From assembly GCA_044507625.1 (NCBI GenBank), contig JBIQJE010000001.1:124001-188000 (forward strand): a stretch of DNA of 64,000 bases. The letters run 5' to 3'. Shown here in pieces: positions 50,312-59,599 of this stretch (position 1 is the stretch's first letter; the number at the start of each line of letters is the position of its first letter). This DNA is from Hyphomicrobium_A sp044507625. GTDB taxonomy: Bacteria > Pseudomonadota > Alphaproteobacteria > Rhizobiales > Hyphomicrobiaceae. The translations under genes and the position numbers were made by a program. The notes beneath the pieces were generated by a model, which saw nothing but the letters and a program-made list of their open reading frames with translations, did not search any database and was not told the DNA's origin.

Positions 50312-50485
50312 CTATCGGCGGCGCAGAACGCCGCCGATGAGGGATACGATCAACAGAATGATGGCGACCCAGAAGAGCATACGGGCACCTTCCGTAGCAA
50401 CGCCCGCCACGCCGCCGAAACCGAAAAATGCCGCGACGAGCGCGACGATAAGAAAGATAACAGCCCAGTAGAGAAGATTGCCCAT
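50312..50485 (-). CDS. DUF1328 (YtjA-like) small membrane protein
   Basis: A 57-residue protein with two hydrophobic helices (LLYWAVIFLIVALVAAFFGF, MLFWVAIILLIVSLIGGVL) and a basic RRR end, the full DUF1328 pattern with GVAGVATEGA between helices. These proteins are common stress-induced inner-membrane proteins of unknown role. AGGAGCACC precedes the ATG. No exact EcfG site was found upstream. Confidence 0.9.
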   Translation of the reverse strand: MGNLLYWAVIFLIVALVAAFFGFGGVAGVATEGARMLFWVAIILLIVSLIGGVLRRR

Positions 50486-50587
50486 GGTGCTCCTCGCGGC
50501 GTGAAAGCTAAAAGCTGAGTACTGCTGCTGGAAAATCCGAAGTGATGCGCATTGGTTCCACGGACTGCGCCACGTAAGCATCGAAGC

Positions 50588-50612
50588 GGAACCGGAGGCG
50601 CGTATTAAAGTT
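50588..50612 (+). promoter_or_regulatory. Candidate EcfG promoter (GGAAC-N16-AGTT)
   Basis: One mismatch in the -10 element. It ends 21 bases before the ATG of the soluble HWE kinase. Confidence 0.4.
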
Positions 50613-50633
50613 GATGGTAGGCAACACCCACCC

Positions 50634-52484
50634 ATGCCCTCGTCCACACGCTTTGAGATGAAAAACCAAATCCAGCAGTTCGACTGGGGCAACACACCGG
50701 TCGGCCCAATCGAGAACTGGCCAGCGACCCTCAGGACCGCTGTCGATATCATCGCCGCATCGCCCGTTCCGATGGTGATCCTGTGGGGACGGGAGGGCAC
50801 GATGATCTACAACGATGGTTATGCAGCCTTCGCAGGTGCGCGCCATCCAGGGTTGCTGGGGCGTGCCGTTTCCGACGCTTGGCCCGAAGCCTCCGATTTC
50901 AACCAGCGCGTGATCGAAAGCGTCTTCGCGGGCGAGTCGCTGTCGTTTCGCGACAAGCACTTCAAGCTGCGGCTCCGGTCCGAACCGGAAGACGTCTGGG
51001 TCAACCTCGACTACAGCCCCGTACGCGGCGAGGACGGCAATACGGCCGGCGTGCTCGGCATCATCGTCGATACGACGCCGTGGGTTTATGCCGAACGCGC
51101 CCAGCGCGAGAGCGAATCCCGGTTTCGCACGCTCGCCGACAACATAGCCGCGTTCGCCTGGATGGCCGACGATGCGGGCAACATCTTCTGGTACAACAAG
51201 CGTTGGTTCGACTACACCGGCCTTCCCTTCGAGGAGGCCAAGCGTTGGGGCTGGCCCCTGCGCCAGCACCCCGAGCACGTCGACCGCGTAATGGAGAAGA
51301 TCAACCGCTGTCTGACGTCCGGTGAAGTGTGGGAGGATACATTCCCGCTCAAGGGCCGCGATGGCGTCTTCCGCTGGTTCCTCTCGCGTGCCATGCCGAT
51401 ACGCGACGATGCCGGGAACGTCATCCGCTGGTTCGGAACCAACACGGACATCACCGAGCACCTCGAGGAAGCCGAGAAGAACGCACAACTCGCCACCATC
51501 GTCGCAACGTCGGCAGATGGCATCATCTCGATGGCCAGCGATGGAACGATCCAGTCCTGGAACCCAGGCGCCGAAATCATGTTCGGATATACCGCCGAAG
51601 AAGTGATCGGGAAATCCGAGCGTCTTCTGTTCCCCGATGATGCGCAGGCCGAGTTCGACGACAAATACCGCCACCTGCGCCGTGGCCAGCATGTGCTGAA
51701 GGATTCCCTGCGACGCAAGAAGGACGGCACGCTCCTCGACGTCGCAATAAACGTTGCCCCCATGCGCCGTCCCGATGGCCGCATCTTCGGCTTCTCCGCC
51801 GTCTTTCGCGACGTGACGGAGCGCAAGCGCGTCGAGAAGCATTTGCGTACGGTGATGCGCGAGCTATCCCACCGCACCAAAAACCTGCTGGCGGTGATCG
51901 TCGCGATGGTGCGCCAGACCGCCCGCACGAGTTCCGATGTCACCGTGCTGCAGTCGCAGCTGATCCAGCGCCTGCAGAGCCTGTCCGCCTCGCACGATCT
52001 CCTCGTCGCGGAGGATTGGACCGGCGCCTCGCTGGAAGAATTGATCCGCGCCGTGCTGCAGCCGTTCATCGGCACCACATCGGAGGCGCTGGAATGCGAG
52101 GGCCAGCCGGTTTTCGTCAACGCGACGGCCGCGCAAAATCTCGGCCTTGCATTGCATGAGCTTGCGACAAACGCGGCAAAATACGGCGCACTGTCGACGT
52201 CGTCGGGGCGGGTGCAGCTATCGTGGGGATTCGAGCCCGGCGAGGACGGCAACCTCCGGCTCGTGGTGCGCTGGCAGGAGAGCGGCGGCCCGCGCGTAAT
52301 GCCCGCGGAGGTGAAAGGCTTCGGGCATGTCGTCATCGAGCGCGTCGTCGGTCAGGCACTCAATGCCAACGTGGAATACCAATTCCCGCCCGAAGGCGTG
52401 CGCTGGACGATAGCGATGCCGCTCGAGTTCCTTGTGCGCTGGCGCAACAAAGGGCCAGCGGCAGTGCGAGTCACCGCCGGATAA
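50634..52484 (+). CDS. Soluble PAS-domain HWE histidine kinase
   Basis: A 616-residue kinase without transmembrane helices. Three PAS-like domains are visible: residues about 10-150 (WGREGTMIYNDGYAAFAGARHPGLLGR), 160-280 (FAWMADDAGNIFWYNKRWFDYTG) and 290-400 (GIISMASDGTIQSWNPGAEIMFGYTAEEVIG). The catalytic region begins with H413 (RELSHRTKNLLAVIVAMVRQT) and contains LHELATNAAKYGAL and WQESGGP. The position next to phyR makes it a candidate PhyR kinase or accessory kinase; PAS ligands are unknown. Confidence 0.9.
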   Translation: MPSSTRFEMKNQIQQFDWGNTPVGPIENWPATLRTAVDIIAASPVPMVILWGREGTMIYNDGYAAFAGARHPGLLGRAVSDAWPEASDFNQRVIESVFAGESLSFRDKHFKLRLRSEPEDVWVNLDYSPVRGEDGNTAGVLGIIVDTTPWVYAERAQRESESRFRTLADNIAAFAWMADDAGNIFWYNKRWFDYTGLPFEEAKRWGWPLRQHPEHVDRVMEKINRCLTSGEVWEDTFPLKGRDGVFRWFLSRAMPIRDDAGNVIRWFGTNTDITEHLEEAEKNAQLATIVATSADGIISMASDGTIQSWNPGAEIMFGYTAEEVIGKSERLLFPDDAQAEFDDKYRHLRRGQHVLKDSLRRKKDGTLLDVAINVAPMRRPDGRIFGFSAVFRDVTERKRVEKHLRTVMRELSHRTKNLLAVIVAMVRQTARTSSDVTVLQSQLIQRLQSLSASHDLLVAEDWTGASLEELIRAVLQPFIGTTSEALECEGQPVFVNATAAQNLGLALHELATNAAKYGALSTSSGRVQLSWGFEPGEDGNLRLVVRWQESGGPRVMPAEVKGFGHVVIERVVGQALNANVEYQFPPEGVRWTIAMPLEFLVRWRNKGPAAVRVTAG

Positions 52485-52495
52485 AGAGATAAAGA

Positions 52496-52535
52496 TAAAA
52501 ATAGGCCGGCAAGGAGAACCTCACCGGCCTTAACT
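52496..52535 (-). terminator. Rho-independent terminator of the SDR gene
   Basis: On the minus strand AGGCCGGTGAGG and CCTTGCCGGCCT form an imperfect 11- to 12-base stem, followed by ATTTTTAT. It lies about 15 bases after the SDR stop. Confidence 0.78.
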
Positions 52536-52549
52536 CGATCGTCGGCGGA

Positions 52550-53398
52550 TCAGGGGATGATCGTGCCGCCGTTCGGATGCAGCACCTGGCCGCTCATGTA
52601 GGATGCATCCTCGCTCGCGAGGAATACGAAGCACGGCGCAACCTCGTTCGGCTGGCCTGCACGCTTCATCGGTGCGCTGGCGCCATGGCGGCTCGTCTTT
52701 TCAGCGTCGAACGATGCGGGAATGAGCGGGGTCCAGATGGGGCCGGGCGCGACCGCATTCACACGGATGCCCTTGTCCATCAGGAGCTGCGAGAGCGAGC
52801 GCGTGAACGACACGATCGCGCCCTTCGTGGCGCTGTAGTCGAGTAGCGTCTCATGCCCTTCGAATGCGGTAATCGAGGCGGTATTGATGATCGCGGCGCC
52901 CTTGTGAAGATGTGGAAGCGCCGCGCGCGTCAGATAGAAGAAGCCAAACACGTTGGTGCGAAACGTCTGCTCGAGTTGCGATGCCGTGAGCTCCTCCAGG
53001 CCGTGCACCTCGTGCTGCTCGGCCGCGTTGTTTATGAGAACATCAAGACGACCAAGCTCCGACACCGTACGCTCGACGGCCTGCTCGCAGAAGACATCCG
53101 ATCCGATGTCCCCCGCGATGATGATCGCGTGCGCACCTTCCGCTTCGACGAGCCGCTGCGTCTCGCGTGCGTCCTCATGCTCGTCGAGATAGATGATCGC
53201 GACATCGGCGCCTTCCCGCGCAACGGCAACCGCTGTGGCGCGGCCAATCCCGCTGTCTCCGCCGCTGATCAGCACCACCTTGCCCTTGAGCTTATCGGCG
53301 CCCTTGAAGCGCGGCTCGAACTCCGGCCGCGGCACCATGGGCTTCTCGCGTCCGGGCTGGACCTCTTGCTTCTGCGGCGGCTGGCGATGCACTTCCAT
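52550..53398 (-). CDS. Short-chain dehydrogenase, general-stress type (YghA/YhdF-like)
   Basis: A 282-residue SDR with a 40-residue N-terminal extension (QPPQKQEVQPGREKPMVPRPEFEP) typical of the bacterial stress-type SDRs. Rossmann motif SGGDSGIG, NNAA, catalytic serine in NTASITAFEGHE, YSATK, and the end GQVLHPNGGTIIP. Substrate unknown; homologues are often called glucose or aldehyde dehydrogenases without proof. A one-mismatch EcfG promoter lies upstream. Confidence 0.88.
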   Translation of the reverse strand: MEVHRQPPQKQEVQPGREKPMVPRPEFEPRFKGADKLKGKVVLISGGDSGIGRATAVAVAREGADVAIIYLDEHEDARETQRLVEAEGAHAIIIAGDIGSDVFCEQAVERTVSELGRLDVLINNAAEQHEVHGLEELTASQLEQTFRTNVFGFFYLTRAALPHLHKGAAIINTASITAFEGHETLLDYSATKGAIVSFTRSLSQLLMDKGIRVNAVAPGPIWTPLIPASFDAEKTSRHGASAPMKRAGQPNEVAPCFVFLASEDASYMSGQVLHPNGGTIIP

Positions 53399-53434
53399 CT
53401 TCCATTCACTTTCTGCCCCCCGCACTTCTTTCCC

Positions 53435-53460
53435 AATGCAGCGAGCGCAGTACCGGTTCC
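53435..53460 (-). promoter_or_regulatory. Candidate EcfG promoter (GGAAC-N17-CATT)
   Basis: Minus strand, one mismatch in the -10 element, 37 bases before the start of the stress-type SDR. Confidence 0.45.
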
Positions 53461-53627
53461 GAAACACCCCGTTTTCGCGTCTATCGAAACTGGGCCCTCT
53501 CGTCGCAGCGCACTTACCCATCTGCATCGTTTAGGGCGGTTTCATTGGGTACGCGCGGCCCGCAGGCGGCGCGGTCGATGCGCCGGATGCCGCGCTGGCG
53601 GAGCCGGCGCTTGATTACCGCGTCGGC

Positions 53628-55334
53628 ATGGACTTCTATCCTGCCGAACACCCTTTTGAATCTTTCGGCCCCATGCCCAAGAAAGCCCGAGCGCCAGCCA
53701 CGCTGGACCAGCGATCGTTGCAGCTCGCTGAATCCCAGATCTCCACCATTCTCGCCATCGCTGCGGACGCCATCATCTCGCTCAATGAGCAGATGCGGGT
53801 CATGGTGTTTAATGACGGTGCGGTCGCGATGTTCGGCTACACCAAGGAGGAGATGATCGGTCAGCCGCTCGACCGGCTGATCCCGGAACGCTTCCGCCCG
53901 CTGCACGGGGCACACATCGCGAAGTTTTCCGATTCCCCCGTCGCCGCGCGCCGCATGGGCGAACGCCAGGAAATCTATGCACTCCGCAAGGACGGAACCG
54001 AGTTCCCCGCCGAAGCCTCGATCGCCAAGCAGGACATCGGCGGCCGCCGCATCTTCATGGTCGTGTTGCGCGACGTTACCGAGCGCAAGCGTGCCCAGGC
54101 GGAGCTGGCAAAGGCCAATTCGGAACTCGAAGAGCGCGTTGCCGAACGCACGCGCGAGCTCGAGGCGGAAATCCGCCGCCGCGAGGAAGCCCACGCCGCA
54201 CTCATCCAGGCCCAGCGCATGGAGGCCTTCGGTCAGCTCACCGGCGGCGTCGCACACGATTTCAATAACCTTTTGACGATCCTCACCGGCAATCTCGAGC
54301 TGCTCGGCGAGGAAACCCATGACCCAGGACACCGAAAGCTCTTGAAGCGCGCGGTCGACGCCGCCGACATGGGCGCCGCCCTGACAAAGCGGCTGTTGAC
54401 GTTCGCGCGCCGGCGTAGCCTGTCGCCGCAGGTCCTTGACCTCAACGACCTCGTACTCGGCTTGATGGAGATCCTGCGCCGCTCCATCGGCGAGCCGATC
54501 ACGCTGACGACGATGCTCGCGGGCAAGCTGTGGCCCACCAAAGCCGATCCGAGCGAGGTCGAGAACGCGATCCTCAACCTTGCGATCAACGCCCGCGATG
54601 CGATGCCCAACGGAGGCGAGCTCATCGTCGAGACTCGCAACCTCGAAGGCGAGGAGCTGCCCTTCGACGGCAAAGGCCGTCAGTTCGTTCTGCTCTCGGT
54701 GACGGATACCGGCGAAGGCATGTCGCAAGAGGTGTTGGAGCGCGCGTTCGAGCCCTTCTTCTCGACCAAAGAGCCGGGCCGCGGCACCGGCCTCGGCCTC
54801 AGCACCGTCTACGGTTTCGCGGTGCAGTCGGGCGGTCACGCGGCCATCGAGAGCGCGCCCGGCAAGGGCACCACCGTACGCCTTTACCTGCCCCGCGCCG
54901 AGGAGCAGCTGGAATCGCACGTCGGATCTCCGGCGGAATCGGTACGGCTCTCCGAGAACAGCGAAGTGGTGCTTGTTGTTGAAGATAACGCCGACGTCCG
55001 CGAGATCACCCTGCAGCGCGTGGAAGGGCTCGGCTATATCGCGCTCGAAGCCGAAAGCGGGCCCGCCGCCATCCGCGTCCTCGAAAGCGGCGAGCACGTC
55101 GATGTGGTGCTGAGCGACATTGTCATGGCGGGCGGCATGTCGGGATACGATGTTGCGGGCTGGGTTAGCGAGCACGCGCCGCAGGTCAAGGTCGTGCTGA
55201 CGACGGGCTATGCCGCTGAGGAAGCACAGCACGATCCGCTGGAGATCGGTGGCCGGCCGATCCTGCGCAAGCCGTATAAGCGCAGCGAGCTTGCCGTCGC
55301 GCTCCATGACGCGCTCCACGGCAAGGGTAATTGA
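53628..55334 (+). CDS. PAS hybrid sensor histidine kinase/response regulator
   Basis: A 568-residue soluble hybrid kinase. Order: PAS (about 35-155, ILAIAADAIISLNEQMRVMVFNDGAVAMFGY), coiled coil (157-195), HisKA with H210 (GGVAHDFNNLL), HATPase (NAILNLAINARDAM, GTGLGLSTVYGF) and a C-terminal receiver from about 447 (VVLVVEDNADVRE, VVLSDIVMAGGMSG, LRKPYKR). The receiver lies in the same protein, so either internal phosphorelay or feedback. No partner regulator is clearly linked, though an OmpR-type gene is adjacent and convergent. Confidence 0.9.
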   Translation: MDFYPAEHPFESFGPMPKKARAPATLDQRSLQLAESQISTILAIAADAIISLNEQMRVMVFNDGAVAMFGYTKEEMIGQPLDRLIPERFRPLHGAHIAKFSDSPVAARRMGERQEIYALRKDGTEFPAEASIAKQDIGGRRIFMVVLRDVTERKRAQAELAKANSELEERVAERTRELEAEIRRREEAHAALIQAQRMEAFGQLTGGVAHDFNNLLTILTGNLELLGEETHDPGHRKLLKRAVDAADMGAALTKRLLTFARRRSLSPQVLDLNDLVLGLMEILRRSIGEPITLTTMLAGKLWPTKADPSEVENAILNLAINARDAMPNGGELIVETRNLEGEELPFDGKGRQFVLLSVTDTGEGMSQEVLERAFEPFFSTKEPGRGTGLGLSTVYGFAVQSGGHAAIESAPGKGTTVRLYLPRAEEQLESHVGSPAESVRLSENSEVVLVVEDNADVREITLQRVEGLGYIALEAESGPAAIRVLESGEHVDVVLSDIVMAGGMSGYDVAGWVSEHAPQVKVVLTTGYAAEEAQHDPLEIGGRPILRKPYKRSELAVALHDALHGKGN

Positions 55335-55443
55335 TGCGGTGCTGAAGCGCTGCCCTGTAGCCCCTCCGGGGGGCGCAAACCGGTTTTACGATAGGAAGCA
55401 CGGGCAATCAAAAAGGCGTGCCGCACCTGAACTTGGAGCGCCT

Positions 55444-56178
55444 CTAGAGCCGCTTTACGTTCCCGGCAAAGACATAGCCGACACCGCGAACGGTCTTCAC
55501 GAACATCGGCCGTTCGCTTTCCGGCTCGAGCTTCTTGCGCAGCCGCGCCACAAGAGCGTCGATCGACCGGTCGAGAGGGGTCCAGTCGTGCCCCTTCAAA
55601 AGGTCCATCAGCTCATCGCGCGAGAGCACCCGGCCCGGCCTTTGCAGAAACAGAGCGAGCAGGTTGAACTCGGCCGTCGTCAGCTCGCGAACGACACCCG
55701 CCGGATCGCGCACATCGCGGCGCGGCATGTCGACGATCCACCCATCGAAGCCGTAACGCAGGCCTGTCTCAGCGGCAGAGGCGCTCGGCGCCGCCCCGCC
55801 GACATAGCGGCGCAGCACGGCGCGCACGCGCGCAACCACCTCGCGCATGAGGAATGGCTTCGGGATATAATCATCCGCGCCGAGCTCTAGCCCTACGATC
55901 CGGTCGATCGCGTCGCCCTTGCCGGTAATCATGATGATCGGCGTGTTGCGCGCAGCCCTCAGTTCGCGCGCCACCTTGAGACCGTCCTCGCCGCCGAGCT
56001 TGAGGTCGAGCGTTACGAGGCTGACCGGATTGCGATCAATCAGTTCCATCGCCTGCCGCCCGTCGCTCGCTTCGAGCACAGAAAATCCCTCGCCCTCCAG
56101 GCCAGTGCGCAGAAGTTCGCGCACCTGGGGTTCGTCATCGACAATCAGGATCGTATGCTGGGCGTCTTGGGTAGGCAT
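55444..56178 (-). CDS. OmpR/PhoB-type response regulator
   Basis: A 244-residue regulator: receiver (VDDEP at 13-17, D58 in TLDLKLGGEDG, K in YIPKPF) and C-terminal winged helix (RELTTAEFNLLALFLQRPGRVLSRDELMDLLKG, then DRSIDALVARLRKKLE and VRGVGYVF). No kinase is co-directional; the neighbouring hybrid kinase is convergent. Target genes unknown; ccoS and the rest of the cbb3 cluster lie beyond it on the same strand. Confidence 0.9.
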   Translation of the reverse strand: MPTQDAQHTILIVDDEPQVRELLRTGLEGEGFSVLEASDGRQAMELIDRNPVSLVTLDLKLGGEDGLKVARELRAARNTPIIMITGKGDAIDRIVGLELGADDYIPKPFLMREVVARVRAVLRRYVGGAAPSASAAETGLRYGFDGWIVDMPRRDVRDPAGVVRELTTAEFNLLALFLQRPGRVLSRDELMDLLKGHDWTPLDRSIDALVARLRKKLEPESERPMFVKTVRGVGYVFAGNVKRL

Positions 56179-56316
56179 TCCGGCTATTTTCGGCAGGTCA
56201 ATTGCCTCTGTTACATGCTGTCACACAAGCGCACAATCGGGTCAAATCCCCGCGGCGCCGAGAGGGTACTTTGTCGCCAGTTCGACCTGAGACGATAAAT
56301 CCCACGGTGGTTCGCG

Positions 56317-56706
56317 GTGAGCAACAATCGCGCTAACGGGAAACAAAAGGATTGCTGCGGCGCCTGCCGGAACCCCGGCGAGCAACGGCCGAGCTTTGTT
56401 GTCGGCGTCTTTTCCGAGGCCGAGATGGCGAAAGGAGCCGCCGAGCGCGTGCGTTGCGGCACGGGGTGCTCCGGGGTCAATGTTGTATCAGGGCCGAACC
56501 CCGGCAACGGCCGCGATCTCAATGGCTTCCATGGCCTCGGATGCGGGCACCTTTACGACCAGATCAATCAGCACCTGCAGTCGGGCGCGCTTCTGGTCGT
56601 GGTCGACGTCGAGACCCCCGAACAGCAGCGAGGCATCTCGCGCGTCCTGCTGGAATCGAAGTGCGATCTGCTCCTCACCCACGACGGCTCCCGGCGCGCC
56701 GGCTGA
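56317..56706 (+). CDS. Cysteine-rich protein of unknown function
   Basis: A 129-residue protein starting at a GTG. Six cysteines are present: C13, C14, C17 (KDCCGACRN), C47 and C51 (RCGTGC), C76 (LGCGH), plus one late (ESKCDLLL). The N-terminal CCxxC suggests metal binding. The C-terminal half (SGALLVVVDVETPEQQRGISRVLLESKCDLLLTHD) resembles the end of general-stress-17M-like domains, where a beta strand, helix and HD ending occur. It is convergent with ccoS. No confident family. Confidence 0.55.
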   Translation: MSNNRANGKQKDCCGACRNPGEQRPSFVVGVFSEAEMAKGAAERVRCGTGCSGVNVVSGPNPGNGRDLNGFHGLGCGHLYDQINQHLQSGALLVVVDVETPEQQRGISRVLLESKCDLLLTHDGSRRAG

Positions 56707-56736
56707 CGTAGCCGCGATCGAAACCCCCATAAACCT

Positions 56737-56895
56737 TCACTTGGGATCGGGACCGGGCTCCTCGTCCTGTATCGCCCGCCAGCCTGCGCCTTCGAGATCT
56801 TCGAACTGGCCCGAGCGCAGCGCCCATAGGAAAGCTATGAGGCCCAGAAAGCCGAGCACGAGGGCGCATGGAATGAGCCAGACGAGAGCCGTCAT
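56737..56895 (-). CDS. ccoS: cbb3 oxidase maturation protein CcoS/FixS
   Basis: A 52-residue single-pass protein, MTALVWLIPCALVLGFLGLI at the start, then FLWALRSGQFEDLEG, the diagnostic FixS motif, and an acidic end. Its ATG overlaps the ccoI stop by four bases (ATGA). CcoS is required for insertion of cofactors in the cbb3 oxidase. It is the last gene of the cluster. Confidence 0.92.
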   Translation of the reverse strand: MTALVWLIPCALVLGFLGLIAFLWALRSGQFEDLEGAGWRAIQDEEPGPDPK

Positions 56896-59111
56896 CGCGC
56901 TTTCACCCTCCCGAGCGTAAGTCGCCGTCCGCGCAGACGCAGGGCGTTTCCGGTCACCGCGATGGAGGAAAGCGACATCGCCAGCGCCGCGATCAGCGGC
57001 GTCACATAGCCTGCGACCGCAAGCGGCACGAACAGGAAATTATAGCCGAGCGAGATCGCGAAGTTCTCGAACGCCATGTGCTGTGCGGCGCGCGATACCT
57101 TCAACGCCTCGCCCACCGGCGCGAGTGGCTCACCCTGGAACACGGCATCGGATGCCGTCTGGCTGACATCCGCCGCGGTAGACGGCGAGAGCGAGGCGTG
57201 CGCCGCCGCGAGCGCGGGAGCATCGTTGAGGCCGTCGCCGACCATCAGCACGCGGCATCCTTGAGCCTTCAACGCTTCGAGGCGCCCGATCTTCCCGTCC
57301 GGACGCACCTCGGCGGCCCACTCCTCGATGCCCAGCGCGCTGGCCGCATCCCGAACCGCCGCCTCGCGGTCTCCCGAGAGGAGGCACACGCGATAGCCGG
57401 CGCTCTGCAGCTCGGAAATGAGCGCTTTCGCATCGGTACGTAGCGCATCGTCGAAGCGCAGAGCGATGGGGGACGCGGCCCCTTCACGGAACCACAGTGA
57501 GGATGTCTCCGCGCCACCTTTACCGCCGGCCTCAGCCTCGACCCACGCCGCCGACCCCAGGCGCCGCTCGCCCCGCGGAGTTTCACTGCGCAGCCCGCTC
57601 CCCGGTTCCTCGATGACGCCGTCTGCAACCGCAAACGCCAAGCCGCGTTCGCGGGCCGTGCGTACCACGGCGCGGGAATAGGGATGCCGGCTCGCAACCG
57701 CGAGCGACGCAGCCGCCGCGAGCGTGCGATCGTCGATCTCGGCGGCGTTGCTCAGCGATGGCTCGCCCCGCGTCAGCGTGCCCGTCTTGTCGAAAACGAC
57801 CGTATCGACCTCCGACAGACGCTCCAGGCCGTCCGGCGCCTTTACGATCACACCCCGGCCGAACAGGCGGCTCGCCGCTGCAACCTGCACCGCAGGCACC
57901 GCGAGGGCGAGCGCGCATGGGCAGGTGATGATCAGCACCGCGATGGCATAGGTGAGCGAGCGTTCAAATCCAGCGCCGATGACGAGCCAGCCGAGAAGGG
58001 TGGCGAGACCGAGCAGATGCACGGCCGGCGCATAGAGACGCGCGGCACGGTCCGCAAGACGCACGTAGCGCCCGCGCCCCTGCTCCGCCGCCTGTACCAG
58101 GCGCGCGATTTCCGCGAGCAGCGTGTTGTCGTCGGTGGCGGTCGCTTCGATGACGATGGCCCTGCCGAGGTTGACGGTACCCGCGTGAACGAGCGCTCCG
58201 ACGCTAGCGTGCCGCGGCACCGTCTCGCCGGTGATGAGGCTGGTATCGACATGCGTCGCCCCGCTCACGATGCGGCCGTCGACCGGCATACGCTCGCCGG
58301 GCGCCACCTGCACCTTCATCCCTACAGCGAGTTCGCGCGCGGGAACCCGTCGCACTGCCCCGCCGACGCCGATAACGTTGGCGGCGAGCGCTTTGAGACC
58401 GATGAGGTTCTCCGCTGCGCCCCGGGCGCGCGCCCGCACCTTTTCGTCGAGATAGCGTCCGACGAGCAGAAAGAATGTCAGCGTGATCGCTGCATCGAAA
58501 TAGACCTGCTCCGTGCCGCGCACCGTCTGATAGACGCTCATTGCCGTCGCCAGCGAGATGCCGAGCGATATCGGAACGTCCATGTTGAGATTGCGGGACC
58601 GCAAGGCGGCAAAAGCCGAACGGAAGAATGGCTGCGCCGAATAGGCGATGGCCGGCATCGCAATGAGCGCCGAGAGCCAGTGAAAGAGCCCCTGCGCGGA
58701 CGCGTCCATATCGCTGGCGACACCCGCCCACACCGATACGGACAGCAGCATGACGTTGGATGACGCGAAACCGGCGACGCCAAGGCGGCGCAACAGATCG
58801 TCGGCGCGAGCGCTCGCCGCTTCGTCTGCACTGCCGACGGATTCCGCGGCGCGATAGCCTGTGCTGTCCAGCACCTCGATGAGCTGCAGCGGCTCGACTT
58901 TGGTCTCGTCGTACGTGACCGCGACGCGCTTGGCGGCAAGACTTGCGCGCGCCGATACAACGCCTTCCGCGGCACGTAGCGCCCGCTCGACATTTCCCAT
59001 GCAGGCGCCGCACTGCATGTTTTCAATGATCAACGATACGGTACGCGTCGACCGGCCTTCGCTGCCGCCGGCCTCACCGGCCGTCGCAACCTGCGTCACG
59101 GCCCGATCCAT
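56892..59111 (-). CDS. ccoI: Copper-translocating P-type ATPase CcoI/FixI
   Basis: A 739-residue P1B ATPase that supplies copper for cbb3 oxidase assembly. An N-terminal heavy-metal domain has CGAC (C34, C37), the membrane part has the CPC transport motif (IITCPCALALA), and DKTGTLT carries the phosphorylated aspartate, followed by HP (ASRHPYS) and GDGLNDAPAL. Overlaps ccoH by 16 bases and ccoS by 4, consistent with a single transcript. Confidence 0.95.
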   Translation of the reverse strand: MDRAVTQVATAGEAGGSEGRSTRTVSLIIENMQCGACMGNVERALRAAEGVVSARASLAAKRVAVTYDETKVEPLQLIEVLDSTGYRAAESVGSADEAASARADDLLRRLGVAGFASSNVMLLSVSVWAGVASDMDASAQGLFHWLSALIAMPAIAYSAQPFFRSAFAALRSRNLNMDVPISLGISLATAMSVYQTVRGTEQVYFDAAITLTFFLLVGRYLDEKVRARARGAAENLIGLKALAANVIGVGGAVRRVPARELAVGMKVQVAPGERMPVDGRIVSGATHVDTSLITGETVPRHASVGALVHAGTVNLGRAIVIEATATDDNTLLAEIARLVQAAEQGRGRYVRLADRAARLYAPAVHLLGLATLLGWLVIGAGFERSLTYAIAVLIITCPCALALAVPAVQVAAASRLFGRGVIVKAPDGLERLSEVDTVVFDKTGTLTRGEPSLSNAAEIDDRTLAAAASLAVASRHPYSRAVVRTARERGLAFAVADGVIEEPGSGLRSETPRGERRLGSAAWVEAEAGGKGGAETSSLWFREGAASPIALRFDDALRTDAKALISELQSAGYRVCLLSGDREAAVRDAASALGIEEWAAEVRPDGKIGRLEALKAQGCRVLMVGDGLNDAPALAAAHASLSPSTAADVSQTASDAVFQGEPLAPVGEALKVSRAAQHMAFENFAISLGYNFLFVPLAVAGYVTPLIAALAMSLSSIAVTGNALRLRGRRLTLGRVKAR

Positions 59112-59599
59112 ATCCTTCTCCTTGCCTGATAGGACGGGACCGCGCTGTCGGCGCCGTTAAAGGCGCTGAGGTCGACGATCCAGCTGCCGCCGCTCAGCTC
59201 ACCCAGTTCCGCCTCGTAGATACCCGCGCGCGTCTCGACGAGCTCGACGGTCCTGTCGAACCGGTCCGTAGCCGGGCGGCCGACCCGCGCGATCAGGCGT
59301 CTTCCCGCGACGCCGTCCTTGGCGATGTCCGTAAGCCCGACGCGCAAACGTGCCGGTGTGCCGGCGACGGAAATCTCGTCATGCCAGCCCTTCGCCGTCT
59401 GCTCCGTCTCCTGCTCGATGCGCTCGTTGTACGTGAGCCCCTTACGATAGGCATCCGTCTCGAGGCCGCCGAACGTCGTCACGGCCTGATAGATCATGAA
59501 GCCATCGACGGCGACAATGACCGCGAAGAACCCGGCGAGGATCATCAGAACATGTGTGCCGCGCAGCCCCGGGCGTGCGCCGTTAGCCGGAGTGCTCAT
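59096..59599 (-). CDS. ccoH: cbb3 oxidase assembly protein CcoH/FixH
   Basis: A 167-residue protein with one N-terminal transmembrane helix (VLMILAGFFAVIVAVDGFMIYQAV) and a periplasmic beta-domain; the FixH pattern TFGGLETDAYRKGLTYNERI is clear. FixH interacts with the CcoNOQP complex during assembly. Its start overlaps the ccoG stop by four bases. Confidence 0.93.
   Translation of the reverse strand: MSTPANGARPGLRGTHVLMILAGFFAVIVAVDGFMIYQAVTTFGGLETDAYRKGLTYNERIEQETEQTAKGWHDEISVAGTPARLRVGLTDIAKDGVAGRRLIARVGRPATDRFDRTVELVETRAGIYEAELGELSGGSWIVDLSAFNGADSAVPSYQARRRIWIGP

Noticed and set aside
50531..50559. EcfG-like site for the DUF1328 gene
   Set aside because: GGAAC is present on the minus strand but no CGTT or one-mismatch -10 lies at 16-17 bases.
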